Shown in pieces: positions 34,005-44,478 of a DNA stretch of 64,000 bases. Made by a program: the position numbers and the translations under genes. The notes below the pieces were generated by a model, which was not told the origin of the DNA, searched no databases, and saw only the letters and a list, made by a program, of their open reading frames with translations. This DNA comes from Branchiostoma lanceolatum (lineage: Eukaryota; Chordata; Leptocardii; Amphioxiformes; Branchiostomatidae). The DNA lies in the NCBI RefSeq assembly GCF_035083965.1, contig NC_089733.1:5092074-5156073 (forward strand), written 5' to 3'. Numbering within the stretch: the stretch's first letter is position 1; each line of letters starts with the position of its first letter.

Positions 34005-34373
34005 GTCGAGCCATACCTTACAACTATCAGAACCAAGCCCCAACTCGACGTCTTCTCCGTACAAGTCACATTCCGCACCTACAAACACAGTGCAACAAAC
34101 TCCCCCAAGACCATGTCTATTCTGCCCCACGCCGGCAGTTCGTACTGCCCCGTAGCCAACCTAAAATCATATCTGTCGCTCAGGGGAAATTGCGCGGGTT
34201 GCCTCTTTCTCCTTCGCGATGGTCGTCCCGTTTCTAATGATCACTTTTCGAACGCTCTACGCAAATGTGTGATCCAGAGTAACTTAGATCCCCGCGCCTT
34301 TACGGCCCACTCCTTTCGTATCGGAGCCGCTACCCACTACATAATTAAACGGTTGTGTTCCAACCAAACATGA
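34005..34373 (+). pseudogene. Tyrosine recombinase fragment (DIRS/Crypton-like)
   Basis: The frame 34113-34373, and its in-frame extension upstream, reads CPVANLKSYLSLRG, GRPVSNDHFSNALRK and AHSFRIGAAT. The HSFR motif is the His-x-x-Arg pair of tyrosine recombinases, and CPVxxLxxYL..RG is usual in DIRS/Ngaro/Crypton recombinases. The frame ends at TGA at 34371-34373. Just after, in another frame, SSSASYLVNYL resembles the segment with the Tyr nucleophile. A frameshift or small deletion separates it from the HxxR motif. It is a relic; neither flanking repeats nor other ORFs of the element were found. Confidence 0.6.
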
Positions 34374-34746
34374 ATCCTCTTCCGCTTCCTATCTTGTCAA
34401 TTATCTGTATGGACAGGGAGACTCAGAGCGTGAAGCTATTTTAGGCCCGACTAAAGAAACTACAACGGGAGTGTGCTCCAGTCTTTCGATATCTGCTTGG
34501 AACTCATCAAGTTATGCCTAAGTTTCTATATCTGCTTTGCAGACGTATTTTTGATTTCTAAGTGCAAAAAAATATCATGGTAGAACTTAGAGTGCTACGT
34601 AGGTACTTTCCTTACAATGAAGTAAGATCAACCCAGACACCTTCGCTATGGCAATAACTTTTAATTGCCACACTTTTCTTTGTGCTTGTTAATCAATGTG
34701 ATGCTTGTTTGCCTACTCAGAAAACGGATGATGGGAAAAGTCTGCT

Positions 34747-35353
34747 GAAAAGACTACAGTGGCTCTTAATGTGTTCCATGCGTATGGGCACAAGTCAGCT
34801 TGCCAGGTACATTTTATTGAATGTTGACTGATAGACTATTCATCTATCATAGTAATTCACATTGTTTTTGCCAGTAGGTGAATACCCACATCATGCATAT
34901 CTGAAGTGTGGAAAATAAGTTAACATTGAACATTATGTCATATGGCAGATCAAGTACAGCTGCACAAGGCGACGCCCCGGCTTTGGTCTCACGGATAGAG
35001 AATCAGTAGAACGCCTATGGGCATTTTAAAGAAGATTCGCAAGGATGACGAAAGAGATGACACCTTCACGTGTCGATCTCCTGACAGGTGCCTTACTGCA
35101 TTATTCCTTGAGGAAGACTATTGACATTGGTTAGTCTCTTTGTGTTCTTTTTTAAGTATATTTAGCTTCTAGAATGAGTAATCCAATTAACATGTAATAA
35201 GCAAACATTTTTTTTCATTCACTTTGGGTGTGCAATTTTCTTTTTAAGTTCCTTTCCTTTGTGCACATTATAGAAGTTGCCCTAGTAAGGAAAATGGACA
35301 AAGCGTTGAAGACTGTCAGCATTGCCGAAGAAGCTCTCTCTCCTCAGTTATGA
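34747..35353 (+). pseudogene. KDZ-type transposase remnant in three exon pieces
   Basis: Exon 34747-34806 encodes VALNVFHAYGHKSACQ and ends at CAG/GTACAT. Exon 34949-35130 follows TATGGCAG and encodes IKYSCTRRRPGFGLTDRE, then SVERLWAF, a TAA (35027-35029), then in the same frame KEMTPSRVDLLTGALLHYSL. The exon ends at G/GTTAGT. Exon 35274-35353 follows ATTATAG, restores phase (EVALVRKMDKALK) and ends TGA. HAYGH..CQ and GLTDxExxERLW are the marks of Kyakuja-Dileera-Zisupton (KDZ) transposases. The in-frame stop inside a conserved block shows decay. Confidence 0.65.
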
Positions 35354-37500
35354 ATGATGCAAATGGTAGGTAAAGAGATGTTTATGTGTTTTCTACTGTA
35401 AGAATGTCATGACTCATTAGTTAAAATGTTGATTGTGTAAAAGATGTAGATACAGTAACTAATATTGAATTGAGCCATGTATGTCAAAGGGAAGAGAGAC
35501 TCCAAGTGAACTTTATTCAGTGTCATGTAGGTGCGACTTCTGAAGACAAGAAAGAGCCAGCTTTTATCCACCCTAGATTAAAGTGGTCGTTCACCCAAAG
35601 GCCTATGTGAGAACAAACGGAACAACTTGGGCTTCCAACCAGGTTCGCCTAAGAAGAGAATGCCCAAGTGACTTTTAAAACAGAACAGTCAGCGAACAGC
35701 GATCACCACAGTGGACCGATGAGGAAGCTGTGCGCATGGGCAAGAGACTGCACTGCTTACTTTGTGGATTGTACAATGAAGTGGGACATTTTGAATGTGA
35801 AACAGGACAGTAACTGTAAGTTCAAGAATCACGAACTTCTGAGAACATCTTCCCTGAAGCAGCAGCTTCAACGTGCCACACAGGAATGTTCTGTTGAGAA
35901 GATTCGTATACCAGGTGGAGCCAGCTACACACCTGCAACCAGGCATACCGTACCAAGCTAAACCGCATACCACACCAGCAACCCGGCATGGGTTGGCAAA
36001 AGAACAGCCGGAAGGATTTTAGTGAGGTCTGCAAAAATAACTTTAAACGTACATGTGGTCTTGTCAGAGGTTACTATTATTGCGGCCTAGAGATGAAAGT
36101 GGTGAGAACAGAAACAGATGCGAGTTTGTACTTCCCAGGAGCAGGTAGACAACTTCAAGATGAAAAGGAAGCATTTGACATTGGATTGGTCAAAGAGAAA
36201 GTAAAAACTCTTGAAACGTAACTTTCTAGAATGAAAGAAAAACAACTGATTTACAAGACCAGCTTTAACAACAGTCACGACCATTCAAACGCTAGAGTCA
36301 GGTGTAGATATAAATGGTTTAACAGAAGAATATACTGATTTGTTAAATATACAAATCTACCAGATACAAACCAGCGACCCAGCATACCGAACCCAGCTAT
36401 ACACCAGATTGTATGAAATATTTACTGTGTATAGATAGGGATACTAAGAACGATAAATGCATTTACGATCAAAATGGACTGTGCCATTTCAGGTGCCCCA
36501 CTGATGTCAGGCATTGGAGATAATTGTCTACACTAAGTTGAATGGAACATAATGATGAATGCCACAAATCCTTTTTCATGACAAACATATAAAACCATCC
36601 CACTTGATGTCTAAACCATCAATTACAGACCATATGTTTGCTGTTTTCAGGTTAGCTGTAGCACCTGGATCAAGCCAATATCAGCTAGGACTGTAAGTAG
36701 CCTCAATACACAATAATCTAATTTCATGCCGATGCCAATGCCATACAAATTTCATGCCATTTGTGATTTGTAACATGGTCTTACATAATCCATACATATC
36801 AATGTACTTTTTCATTATACAGGCTGGCCAGTCCCTAGTGCCATTGGGGGGTATTGACCATGGAGTAATAATCTACCCCTACCTTCTCACCATCCCCTGC
36901 GGCGTTCTTCAAGGAGCTGATGAGCTTGTATTTCTCAAAACAAGAACTGTTCAGGGGTCACTTGATGGGAGAAGGGAGACATGAGGCCCTCAACCCCGTC
37001 ATCATAGCTAATATTCTAGGTAAGGACTCTTACTGCTACATCTCAAGTGTTAGTTTAGTTCTATGCCCTTAAAATTGTTTCTGAGGGAAGATCATTGCTT
37101 TGTCTGTTACCTCTTTTTCACCCATGTGACTTAATGTTTGTGGGCAGGATATGCATCTCCAGACATCATCCTGTCTATCCTTGCATGCAAGTTCAGGCCT
37201 TACAATTCTAGTGTGAAATTTTCCTAGGAAGATGTACTTAATTGCAGGTTAAACTGGGATAAACCTGTTGTTTTTTTCCATTATAAGGCTTGACTGCCGT
37301 GTATAACAAATGTAAATTTCACAATATTACATAAAAAAGAATTATCTATGAACATACCTTCGGATCTATTTGCACTTGAAATACTGTACTGCTATGTCAT
37401 CAGCATAATACATGTATTTAATGGTTACAGTGCAGTGGTATGCCCCATCCTTTACGTTTTTATATGTTTGATCCTACATCTTTTCTTCTTTTTCTACATT
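35354..37500. other. Stretch with only weak exon candidates
   Basis: Several frames (35668-35961, 35988-36221, 36754-36984) lack domains. A 39-nt open piece at 36651-36689 sits between TTTTCAG and GTAAGTAG. A GTATTGACCATGGAGTAATAA-type piece lies near 36850. No gene can be defended. Confidence 0.3.
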
Positions 37501-37508
37501 ATTCACAG

Positions 37509-37622
37509 CTGAAACAATGTGCAGTGGCCTGGAGTAAAGTTGAACTTGTCAGGGTTGTAAACGAAATGTACTGCCGCATGCGCAGTACTTTCAAGCGGCG
37601 AAAGACCAGGCCGAGGTTCTAA
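37509..37622 (+). CDS. Basic terminal exon candidate
   Basis: After TTATTCACAG a 37-codon frame reads a helical, basic peptide with MYCRMRSTFKRRKTRPRF at the end, then TAA. The role is unknown. It is followed by a GC-rich cluster of GGCAGG-type words to about 37715. Confidence 0.25.
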   Translation: MKQCAVAWSKVELVRVVNEMYCRMRSTFKRRKTRPRF

Positions 37623-37942
37623 CCTGACATTAACCACCGGCAGTCCGGACAGGCTGGGCAGGCCATACAGGCCGGGCGGGTTGGGCAGGTTAGACAGGCA
37701 GTTGGGGAGGCAATGAGGCTCTTAGATCTATAGTTTTTTTTAGTTTTTTTCTGCCTCAAAATCCACCCAGTACGTTCTTATTTATTTTTTATTCGTATAT
37801 GTTTATGGAGTATAAGGCAGAAAGCGATTGCTTATATGAAGCCTTCTACTCAACACATACAACAAAGAGACATAATGACATGCATAAATACAAAATGGAT
37901 AAAAGAAAATTAACAATAGACAGTACAAGTTGGTATCAATCG

Positions 37943-40900
37943 CTAAATGAATCTTCCAGTACGTTGGATGTAAGTATGAACTATGTCGAATATATTACAG
38001 TTTTGTAAGTATGAGAGTGAAGTGGAACCGCGTAACAGAATAGAACATAGTGAGCTGTCGTTGAGTTGTTGAAGGTCAGTTATGTTGGAAAGAGATGATA
38101 ACATGGTACTTCTTTGGGTGGTATAGAGTTTACAGTGAAGGAGATAATGTTCAGTTGTTTCACTATAATGGCCACATTTACATGTAGAACAATCTATACA
38201 ATGGTGTAGAAATAGGTGGTGGTTTAACTGACTGAAATTTAAACGAAGCCTTGTAAGATGAACTGCATAATGTCTTTGGCCGTGAGAGAAGTGAGGGTGT
38301 TTGATCGGTCTATTGAAATGTGAGTCCAGTTCCTTTTTATAAACGTTGATCGTAAGCGATGCTTGGACATTAGAGGGCAGTTCATTCCACAAGTGAATAG
38401 TTGAGGGCAAGAAAGATTTTTTACACTTTTCAGTTTTACAAACAATGGAGGTGAAATTCTGGTTGGCACGGAGATTGTATGGGACAATGTCACAAACACG
38501 TGGTGGGATGAGGTCTTGAAGATATTGTGGTACGAAACCATTCAATATTTTCCAAAAGTGGATCAGCTTATGTTTTTGTCTTCTGATAGCCAGTGTATCC
38601 CATCCAACCTCGGCTAACAGAGACTCGTGTTTAGTGCCTCTCATGGCTCCAGTACAAACCCGTGCCGCAGATATTTGAACAGATTCAAGTAAATCAGAGT
38701 CTTTGCCGAGGAGGCTACACCAAACAACATCTGCATATTCGATTAATGGCCGAATCATACTTAAATACAAGGTTTCCAGAGTTCCCCGGGGAACAAAATG
38801 TTGTATCCTTTTCAAAAGGTTTATACGTTTCATTGCCTTGGATGTTAATTCGGATACATGGTATGACCAAGACAAATCACGTTTTAAATGTAGTCCCAAG
38901 TGCTTATGACAATCAGCTTCCTTCAGTTCAACTCCCTTGAACACTAACGGTGGGTGATGGACCTTGATCTTTTTCATAGAAAATGTCATTAGTACGGTTT
39001 TGAGGGGGTTAAAAGTTACCAACCACTGGTCTGACCAGTCACCCACCAATTTAAGATCGTGGTTCAATCTATTTGCTGAGACAAGACGATCCAAAACTAT
39101 TTCCATCAGCGACGTGTCGTCAGCAAAAAGATTGGCTTCAGTTAGCAGATTGTCCACCAGATCATTAATAAAAACTAGAAAAAGAAGTGGCCCTAGGAGT
39201 GACCCCTGTGGGACACCTGCATCAATAGGTAACCAGCTGGAACATGACCCATTGATGACGACACGCTGCTTTCGATTCGTAAGGTACGACTCAATCCATT
39301 CCAGAAGTGATCCGGATACTCCCAGTTGACGCAACTTGAAAATAAGCCCAGCATGCCATACTTTATCAAAAGCTTTGGATATATCCAAGAAGACGGCACG
39401 GACTTCTAGACCTTGGTCTACTGCTTTGTGTAGCTTGTGAACAAGGTGCGTCAATGAATTAACAGTTGAATCACCGGGAGTGAAACCAGAATTTCGATCG
39501 GTAAGCAGGTTGTTGCCATGTAAATAGGTAGATAATGGAACATAAACTATACGTTCAAACACTTTAGAGACAGCGCATAAAAGTGAAATAGGCCTGTAGT
39601 TTTCCTTCGCCTGCTTATCGCCTTTCCTATACACAGGGACGACATTAGAAAGTTTCCAAATAGACGGGAAACAGGCGTATTTCAATGAAACATTAAACAA
39701 GTGTGACAGTGGTTCTGATACTGAAAGCGCAATACTCTTCAAGAGTCTATTACTCAGGCCATCAGGACCAGTAGCCTTATTAATGTTAAGGTCTGATATT
39801 ACTTTGTACACATCTGCGGGACAACAAGTAATTGAGTTGATAGATAAGTCTGTTCTGAGTACAAAGTTGGGAAAAGAGGCGCCTTCGGTATTAAGGTTTG
39901 TTTGAGCTGCAAAGTAGCTATTAAGAATATCGGCTTTAGCCTTGTCTTCCGATATAACAGTGCCATTTTCAAGTAGAGAAGGTAAAACACGATCGGTCTT
40001 ACCAAGGAAGATTTCCTTGGAGACGGACCACCATTTTTTGGGGTTCAGAGTTGGATTGGCAAGGTCGAGACAAAGGCTATCCCGATGATTTCTCTTTGCT
40101 TGTCTAATCAAATCTGTACACTGATTGCGGGCTTGTTTATAGGCGCAAAACAAATTTGGAATATTAGTTCTTTTGTGTTTTCTGTACAGTCGCCTCTTTT
40201 TCCTAAGCAAGCACCTAATCTCACATGTCATCCAGGGCTTGTCTCTAGGACGAATGGTGACTACTTTACTAGGAATGACCAGCTTTATGACATTAGTGAG
40301 AGTTGCCATGAAAGCCTCGGCTGAGGCGTTCACGTCTGGAATGTGTTCCGATATCACGGAATTCCAATCTACATCAAAAATCTTCGAGTTAAGTTCTTCA
40401 TAGTCAACATTCGTAAAGTCAAAAACAGTTCGTTTATAGGCTTTGGCTCTGGGGATCTTGACAGACATTATACCATAAGTAAGAGAATGGTCGCAGTTAG
40501 CCAGGGGAGGGTAAGTACCATGGTCCACGAAAAGACCAGGTGAGTCAGTGATAATGAGATCAAGCACCGATGATGACGTATTGGTACTGCGAGTAGGTTC
40601 TGATATCAACTGGGTAAAGTTGTTATCAGACACGAAACTGCTTATTATACCAGCTGCATTATCTGAGCTGCCATTAAAATCACCGAGTAAGACAATTACA
40701 CTTTGCTCGGAAGGTCCACTGGCCATAACGGTATCTACAGACCGTTGCAGGTGGTCTATGAATGCTGAGCGTTCCTCCACATTCTGGCCAGGTGGTCTGT
40801 AGCATGCGCAAATATAAACATCCCAATTTCTTATTCTGACCTCGCACCAGATTGATTCGGAACCGAGTGTTTCCAAATCAGACCTTCTTTTACATGACAA

Positions 40901-41140
40901 ATTAATTGATACATAAAGCGCAACCCCACCCCCATGCCTATTGCGGTCCCGTCGTAACGGGGATTGATATGATGACAATGTAATATCTGAGTCAGGGATG
41001 GATTCATCACACCAAGTTTCTGTTAGCGCAATTACGTCGAATCCCACATCTAGGGCAACAGACTCTAGTTCATGGAGTTTCACAAAGTCATTTGCAGGAA
41101 GACTCCTTACGTTTGCGTGGCAGACAGATAGAGATTTCAT
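37943..41140 (-). CDS. LINE ORF2: AP endonuclease + reverse transcriptase
   Basis: A 1065-codon frame with no stop. The endonuclease (1-230) shows CHANVRSL, LTETWCDE, RHGGGVALYV, LGDFNGSS and the DHS motif (CDHSLTYG). RT (about 460-720) shows ATGPDGLSNRLLK, NYRPISLL, LDISKAFDKVW, GVPQGSLLGPLLFLVFIND and FADDTSLM, with the thumb HLGLHLKRDLSW. A C-terminal CSTCKCGHYSETTEHYLLHC knuckle-like motif follows. All catalytic residues I can check are intact. It fits the CR1/Jockey-type clade, ending with no RNase H domain. It nicks target DNA and copies the LINE RNA. Encoded in the same element as ORF1 at 41415-42224. Confidence 0.9.
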   Translation of the reverse strand: MKSLSVCHANVRSLPANDFVKLHELESVALDVGFDVIALTETWCDESIPDSDITLSSYQSPLRRDRNRHGGGVALYVSINLSCKRRSDLETLGSESIWCEVRIRNWDVYICACYRPPGQNVEERSAFIDHLQRSVDTVMASGPSEQSVIVLLGDFNGSSDNAAGIISSFVSDNNFTQLISEPTRSTNTSSSVLDLIITDSPGLFVDHGTYPPLANCDHSLTYGIMSVKIPRAKAYKRTVFDFTNVDYEELNSKIFDVDWNSVISEHIPDVNASAEAFMATLTNVIKLVIPSKVVTIRPRDKPWMTCEIRCLLRKKRRLYRKHKRTNIPNLFCAYKQARNQCTDLIRQAKRNHRDSLCLDLANPTLNPKKWWSVSKEIFLGKTDRVLPSLLENGTVISEDKAKADILNSYFAAQTNLNTEGASFPNFVLRTDLSINSITCCPADVYKVISDLNINKATGPDGLSNRLLKSIALSVSEPLSHLFNVSLKYACFPSIWKLSNVVPVYRKGDKQAKENYRPISLLCAVSKVFERIVYVPLSTYLHGNNLLTDRNSGFTPGDSTVNSLTHLVHKLHKAVDQGLEVRAVFLDISKAFDKVWHAGLIFKLRQLGVSGSLLEWIESYLTNRKQRVVINGSCSSWLPIDAGVPQGSLLGPLLFLVFINDLVDNLLTEANLFADDTSLMEIVLDRLVSANRLNHDLKLVGDWSDQWLVTFNPLKTVLMTFSMKKIKVHHPPLVFKGVELKEADCHKHLGLHLKRDLSWSYHVSELTSKAMKRINLLKRIQHFVPRGTLETLYLSMIRPLIEYADVVWCSLLGKDSDLLESVQISAARVCTGAMRGTKHESLLAEVGWDTLAIRRQKHKLIHFWKILNGFVPQYLQDLIPPRVCDIVPYNLRANQNFTSIVCKTEKCKKSFLPSTIHLWNELPSNVQASLTINVYKKELDSHFNRPIKHPHFSHGQRHYAVHLTRLRLNFSQLNHHLFLHHCIDCSTCKCGHYSETTEHYLLHCKLYTTQRSTMLSSLSNITDLQQLNDSSLCSILLRGSTSLSYLQNCNIFDIVHTYIQRTGRFI

Positions 41141-41414
41141 GTTATTAGAGTTTGGGGTAGGTCAGTAATGAATGAGTAATGCTAGCGCTCCTCTGTCTGC
41201 CACGCACCTGTGAGGAGGAATTCCTCGGTAATTGATATGGTAATGATGATACCAACTCTGCTGAGTGGAACAATGACAAACAACTTTAACACAGAACATA
41301 CAAGATGAAACGTGATAACAATAAAGTGAAATGAGTAGTGTAGAGGATAAGTGTGACATTAAGATTGTAAATGCCAGACGTTATCTGTCCATAAGTGCTA
41401 GGTCCATAGGTACA

Positions 41415-42224
41415 TTACTTGGAGACCCGATAGATATCAAGGTCGACAGATGCAAACAGAAGTCGCCGTTCATCTTTCAGAGTCTTGATGAATATCTTGC
41501 CGTCGTAGGACCAGGCTTGGTTGAGTAAGTTCAGCTTGACGAGTGATCGGGCGTCCTTCAGGAGTGACATGTTGGCTTTCGTCAGGTTGTCGTTGACAAA
41601 AATCCCGTTCTCCCTCAGTACAGCCCTGCCGCTGGTGGTCGCCTTGGCACGCATGATGGTTGCCTTAGACCGGTACGAGCAAAACTTGGCGATAATCGGT
41701 CGAGGTTTTCCATCTCCCCGGGGTTTCCCTAGACGGTGAGATCGATCGATGTCGTTGATGGTCAACTGTGGGTCGCACTTGAGCTTGTCATTTGCAACGG
41801 ACAAGACTGCGTTATCTGTGCTCCGCTCACCAGGTGACTCAGGTATTCCAGAAATGATGACGCAGTTCCTTCTGGAGTACTGCTCGAGGTTATTTACCTT
41901 GGCCTGGAGCGTGTTGTGTTCATCCTTGAGGTTGTTGTACTTTGTGGTCAGGTCCTTGAACTCTTCCCGTTGCTGATGTAGCTCCTCGTGGTACTTCGCA
42001 AGCTCAGCCTGGATGGACGCGACGACGGCCTCGCGCACAGCTGACACGATCGTAGGTACTATGGCGGCTAGCACCCCTCCTTGCTGGAAAGCGTTGACGA
42101 TAGTATCCTCGATGGTAGCCTTAATTCGGGTATCAATGATGCCTGGAATCACTTCTTCCTTCTCCCTTGATGTAAGGCCCATGTTGAGGTAACGAGTTAG
42201 TGGCAAACGGGAAGCGGAAAACAA
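41415..42224 (-). CDS. LINE ORF1: coiled coil + RRM-like RNA-binding protein
   Basis: A 269-codon frame. Residues about 80-120 form a coiled coil (HQQREEFKDLTTKYNNL, HNTLQAKVNNLEQ). After it comes an RRM-like block (YSRRNCVIISGIPES, DRSHRLGK, RPIIAKFCSYRSKATIM) and a C-terminal domain (FVNDNLTKANMSLLKDAR, AWSYDGKIFIKT). This is the layout of L1-type ORF1p, which coats LINE RNA as a trimer. ATG at 42224 or a later Met at about residue 15 (before GLTSREKEE) are both possible starts; the second begins nearer the conserved part. Confidence 0.85.
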   Translation of the reverse strand: MFSASRLPLTRYLNMGLTSREKEEVIPGIIDTRIKATIEDTIVNAFQQGGVLAAIVPTIVSAVREAVVASIQAELAKYHEELHQQREEFKDLTTKYNNLKDEHNTLQAKVNNLEQYSRRNCVIISGIPESPGERSTDNAVLSVANDKLKCDPQLTINDIDRSHRLGKPRGDGKPRPIIAKFCSYRSKATIMRAKATTSGRAVLRENGIFVNDNLTKANMSLLKDARSLVKLNLLNQAWSYDGKIFIKTLKDERRLLFASVDLDIYRVSK

Positions 42225-42305
42225 AGAAATAGCACTTAGGGGACAGCACTACTCAAACCTGCCTGCAGACGGCAGCCATCTTGATTTCAGCTGTTGTTCT
42301 TATTT

Positions 42306-43363
42306 TGGACGGTACTATCCTAAAATCCCTACATTCACATTCTTGTTTTGTTGTTGTTCTTTAGATGACGAAGCTCTTTTCTTATTGGGTTATTTTTAGA
42401 ATTGATTTCACAGGGGAAGCATTTGTTATCCGAGTTAAGTTATATTGTTGCATTCAAATTTGGTTAGAAGCAAAGTTTTATGTTGTTCACATCAGATTTT
42501 GAAAACATGTATGGCAGTATAATATGAATGGTTTATTTCTATTTATGAATGGTTTATTTCAGAAGGTAAAATGATGCTCAACAGTAGCAGTCAACGGACT
42601 GAATTGTTGCTGTAGCATTCACATTAAAATTCATCCACATCATTACACAATTGAATACGAAATCCATGATACAAACACACATTAATTGTTAAAACCATTA
42701 ATTCTTTAAGACAATATACAGAGATCATAGAGATAGACATTACATATACGTATTAAGCAAGCGGACAATGAATGGTACGGCACTGTTGCGATATCGGTTT
42801 GTATTGCAACGAGGATCGTTAAGTTTATGCGACGATCTAGTTTGGCGCCTACTAATGTGACCTCTGGTGGATGGCAAAAGGTGTTGGAAATGTACAGATT
42901 GACTAAGAGTGTTCGCAAAGTTCGTGACCAGTTGGAGACGACGTGTCTGGAGGGAGGGTAGACCCAAGTGAACACAGGCATCAGAAGAACAAACATATCT
43001 TCACATTCGGAGAAATTAGCTGCTTCATATATTGAGAGGAACATAATCACACATTTCTAGGGGCTCACTGTCAGATAATTTTTTATTTAAATGTTCCCTC
43101 TTTAACAATTGCTCCCATTGATGTAGGGAGATCTTCTAAAACGATGGCATGTGGGAACTGGGCCAGAAAGACGTTGCCAATTCCGGCAAGACAGCTACGT
43201 CAGATGTTCTACGGGCCATCAATGACGGAAATATGACGTCAAATATCCTTTTGATAGAAATCAAAATTTCATGATTAATTTAGTTGAACTACTGCTATCA
43301 TATATATTTATATAACAATGTTTAAAACGCACATTCACCATACTGTTTGATAATATTCGCTCC
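42306..43363. other. Stretch without a supported gene
   Basis: AT-rich DNA. A minus-strand frame (42706-43050) has no domain character. No repeat ends seen. Confidence 0.4.
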
Positions 43364-44478
43364 ATGGAGCCGATTAGTACAGACCCTTCTCGCCACACCG
43401 CACCTCTTGTCAGTGCACAGATGCTACGCTGTGGGCACGTGTGCTTCGGGTGTCACCAGGTCATCATGGAATGCCCTTTATGCAAAGGTTCAGTCACTCG
43501 GGTGGGACCAAACATTGCAGTGTGCAATCTGTCCCGGAAACTGGAGGCCACCTGCGCATTTGAGTGTGAGTTCCCAGAGAAGGTGACGGTGGATGACGTG
43601 TTGACTCACCTCAAGACAACATATCCCCACGTGAAAGTGGCCTGCCCGAACGAAGGGTGTACCACCCACGTCCCAAGGGAAGGGCTGCAGTCTCACAGGG
43701 ACGTCTGTGGGTATGGCTTTGACGAGCGCTGCAGATGTGGCGTTCGATTGACGAGGCAGGAAATGGCCCCCCACGTTGCCATCTACTGCCCGAAAGGCGA
43801 GAGCAAGTGCTTCTTGGGGTGTAGCGCCAGGTTATGCAGGTGCCTGTTCCGTTTCGTACTTTTTCCCTTGATTGAAAAATGAAAATGAGCATTTGAAAGC
43901 ACTCATTAGTTTTTACCTTTAACAATTTATAATATCACCATAACTGACTGATGATAGATTGTAAAAATTGTCCATAGAAAGAAAGAGAACGAAATTTAAA
44001 TATGAAAGCCATCAACCTACAGGTGTTATGTATTGTTCTGCCTGAGGAATACTTATTCCATGTCCATAACCTCAAATTATGACATTATAGGTCAGACGTT
44101 TTGGGGCATCAGATGACCTGTGACAACGCCGTGGTTCAGTGTAAGGTGCCTGGGTGCTCTGAGGTATTGAGGCGCTGTGACCTGCAGAAGCACATGGAGG
44201 TGGCGACGGGTGTTCACGCCCGGGTGGCCTCCAGGCTTGCTAAGCGCTTGGAGCGCCAGCTGGCGGCTGGTGACTGGGCGGTGAGTTTTTTCTCTCTAGC
44301 TAACCTCCAGCAAGGCGCCTGTATCCTTTAGGATACAGCAAATGGTCATTTCTACAAAGTTTTCTTGGATCATTTCACCTGCACATGCTTTTACATTTGA
44401 CAATGCTGTAATCTCTTTCAGACGTTGGCAGTCATCTTTGGCAACAGGTTGCCCGCCATCCATTCATGCAAAACATAA
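43364..44478 (+). CDS. RING/TRAF-type zinc-finger protein, three exons, no MATH domain
   Basis: Exon 1 (43364-43830) has a RING-like start (LRCGHVCFGCHQVIMECPLC; the first Cys pair is not seen) and TRAF-type fingers (CPNEGCTTHVPREGLQSHRDVC and CGVRLTRQEMAPHVAIYC). Exon 2 (44091-44280) restores phase across the AG/G junction and carries a further finger (CDNAVVQCKVPGCSEVLRRCD) and an Arg/Lys/Leu helix (SRLAKRLERQLAAGDWA), ending at GCG/GTGAGT. Exon 3 starts after CTTTCAG at 44422 and stops after 18 codons (TAA at 44476). Exon phases agree. TRAF proteins link receptors to signalling by a C-terminal MATH domain, which is absent here. The missing RING Cys pair suggests a decaying or specialised copy, or an unseen first exon. 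Confidence 0.6.

Larger units (their letters stand above)
37784..42295 (-). mobile_element. Full-length two-ORF LINE with 10-bp target duplication
   Basis: GTTCTTATTT occurs directly at both borders (37774-37783 and 42296-42305). The element reads on the minus strand: 5' UTR of about 70 bp (starting AACAGCTGAAATCAAGATGG), ORF1, a spacer of about 275 bp, ORF2, and a 3' UTR of about 160 bp ending in AATAAA-like sequence. Both ORFs are open. The order and the target duplication indicate a complete and probably recent insertion. Confidence 0.9.

Noticed and set aside
37624..37715. GGCAGG cluster as a possible regulatory island
   Set aside because: Too short and imperfect; only a degenerate simple repeat can be claimed.
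38239..41359. Many plus-strand ORFs across 38-41 kb
   Set aside because: They are shadows of the minus-strand LINE ORF2.
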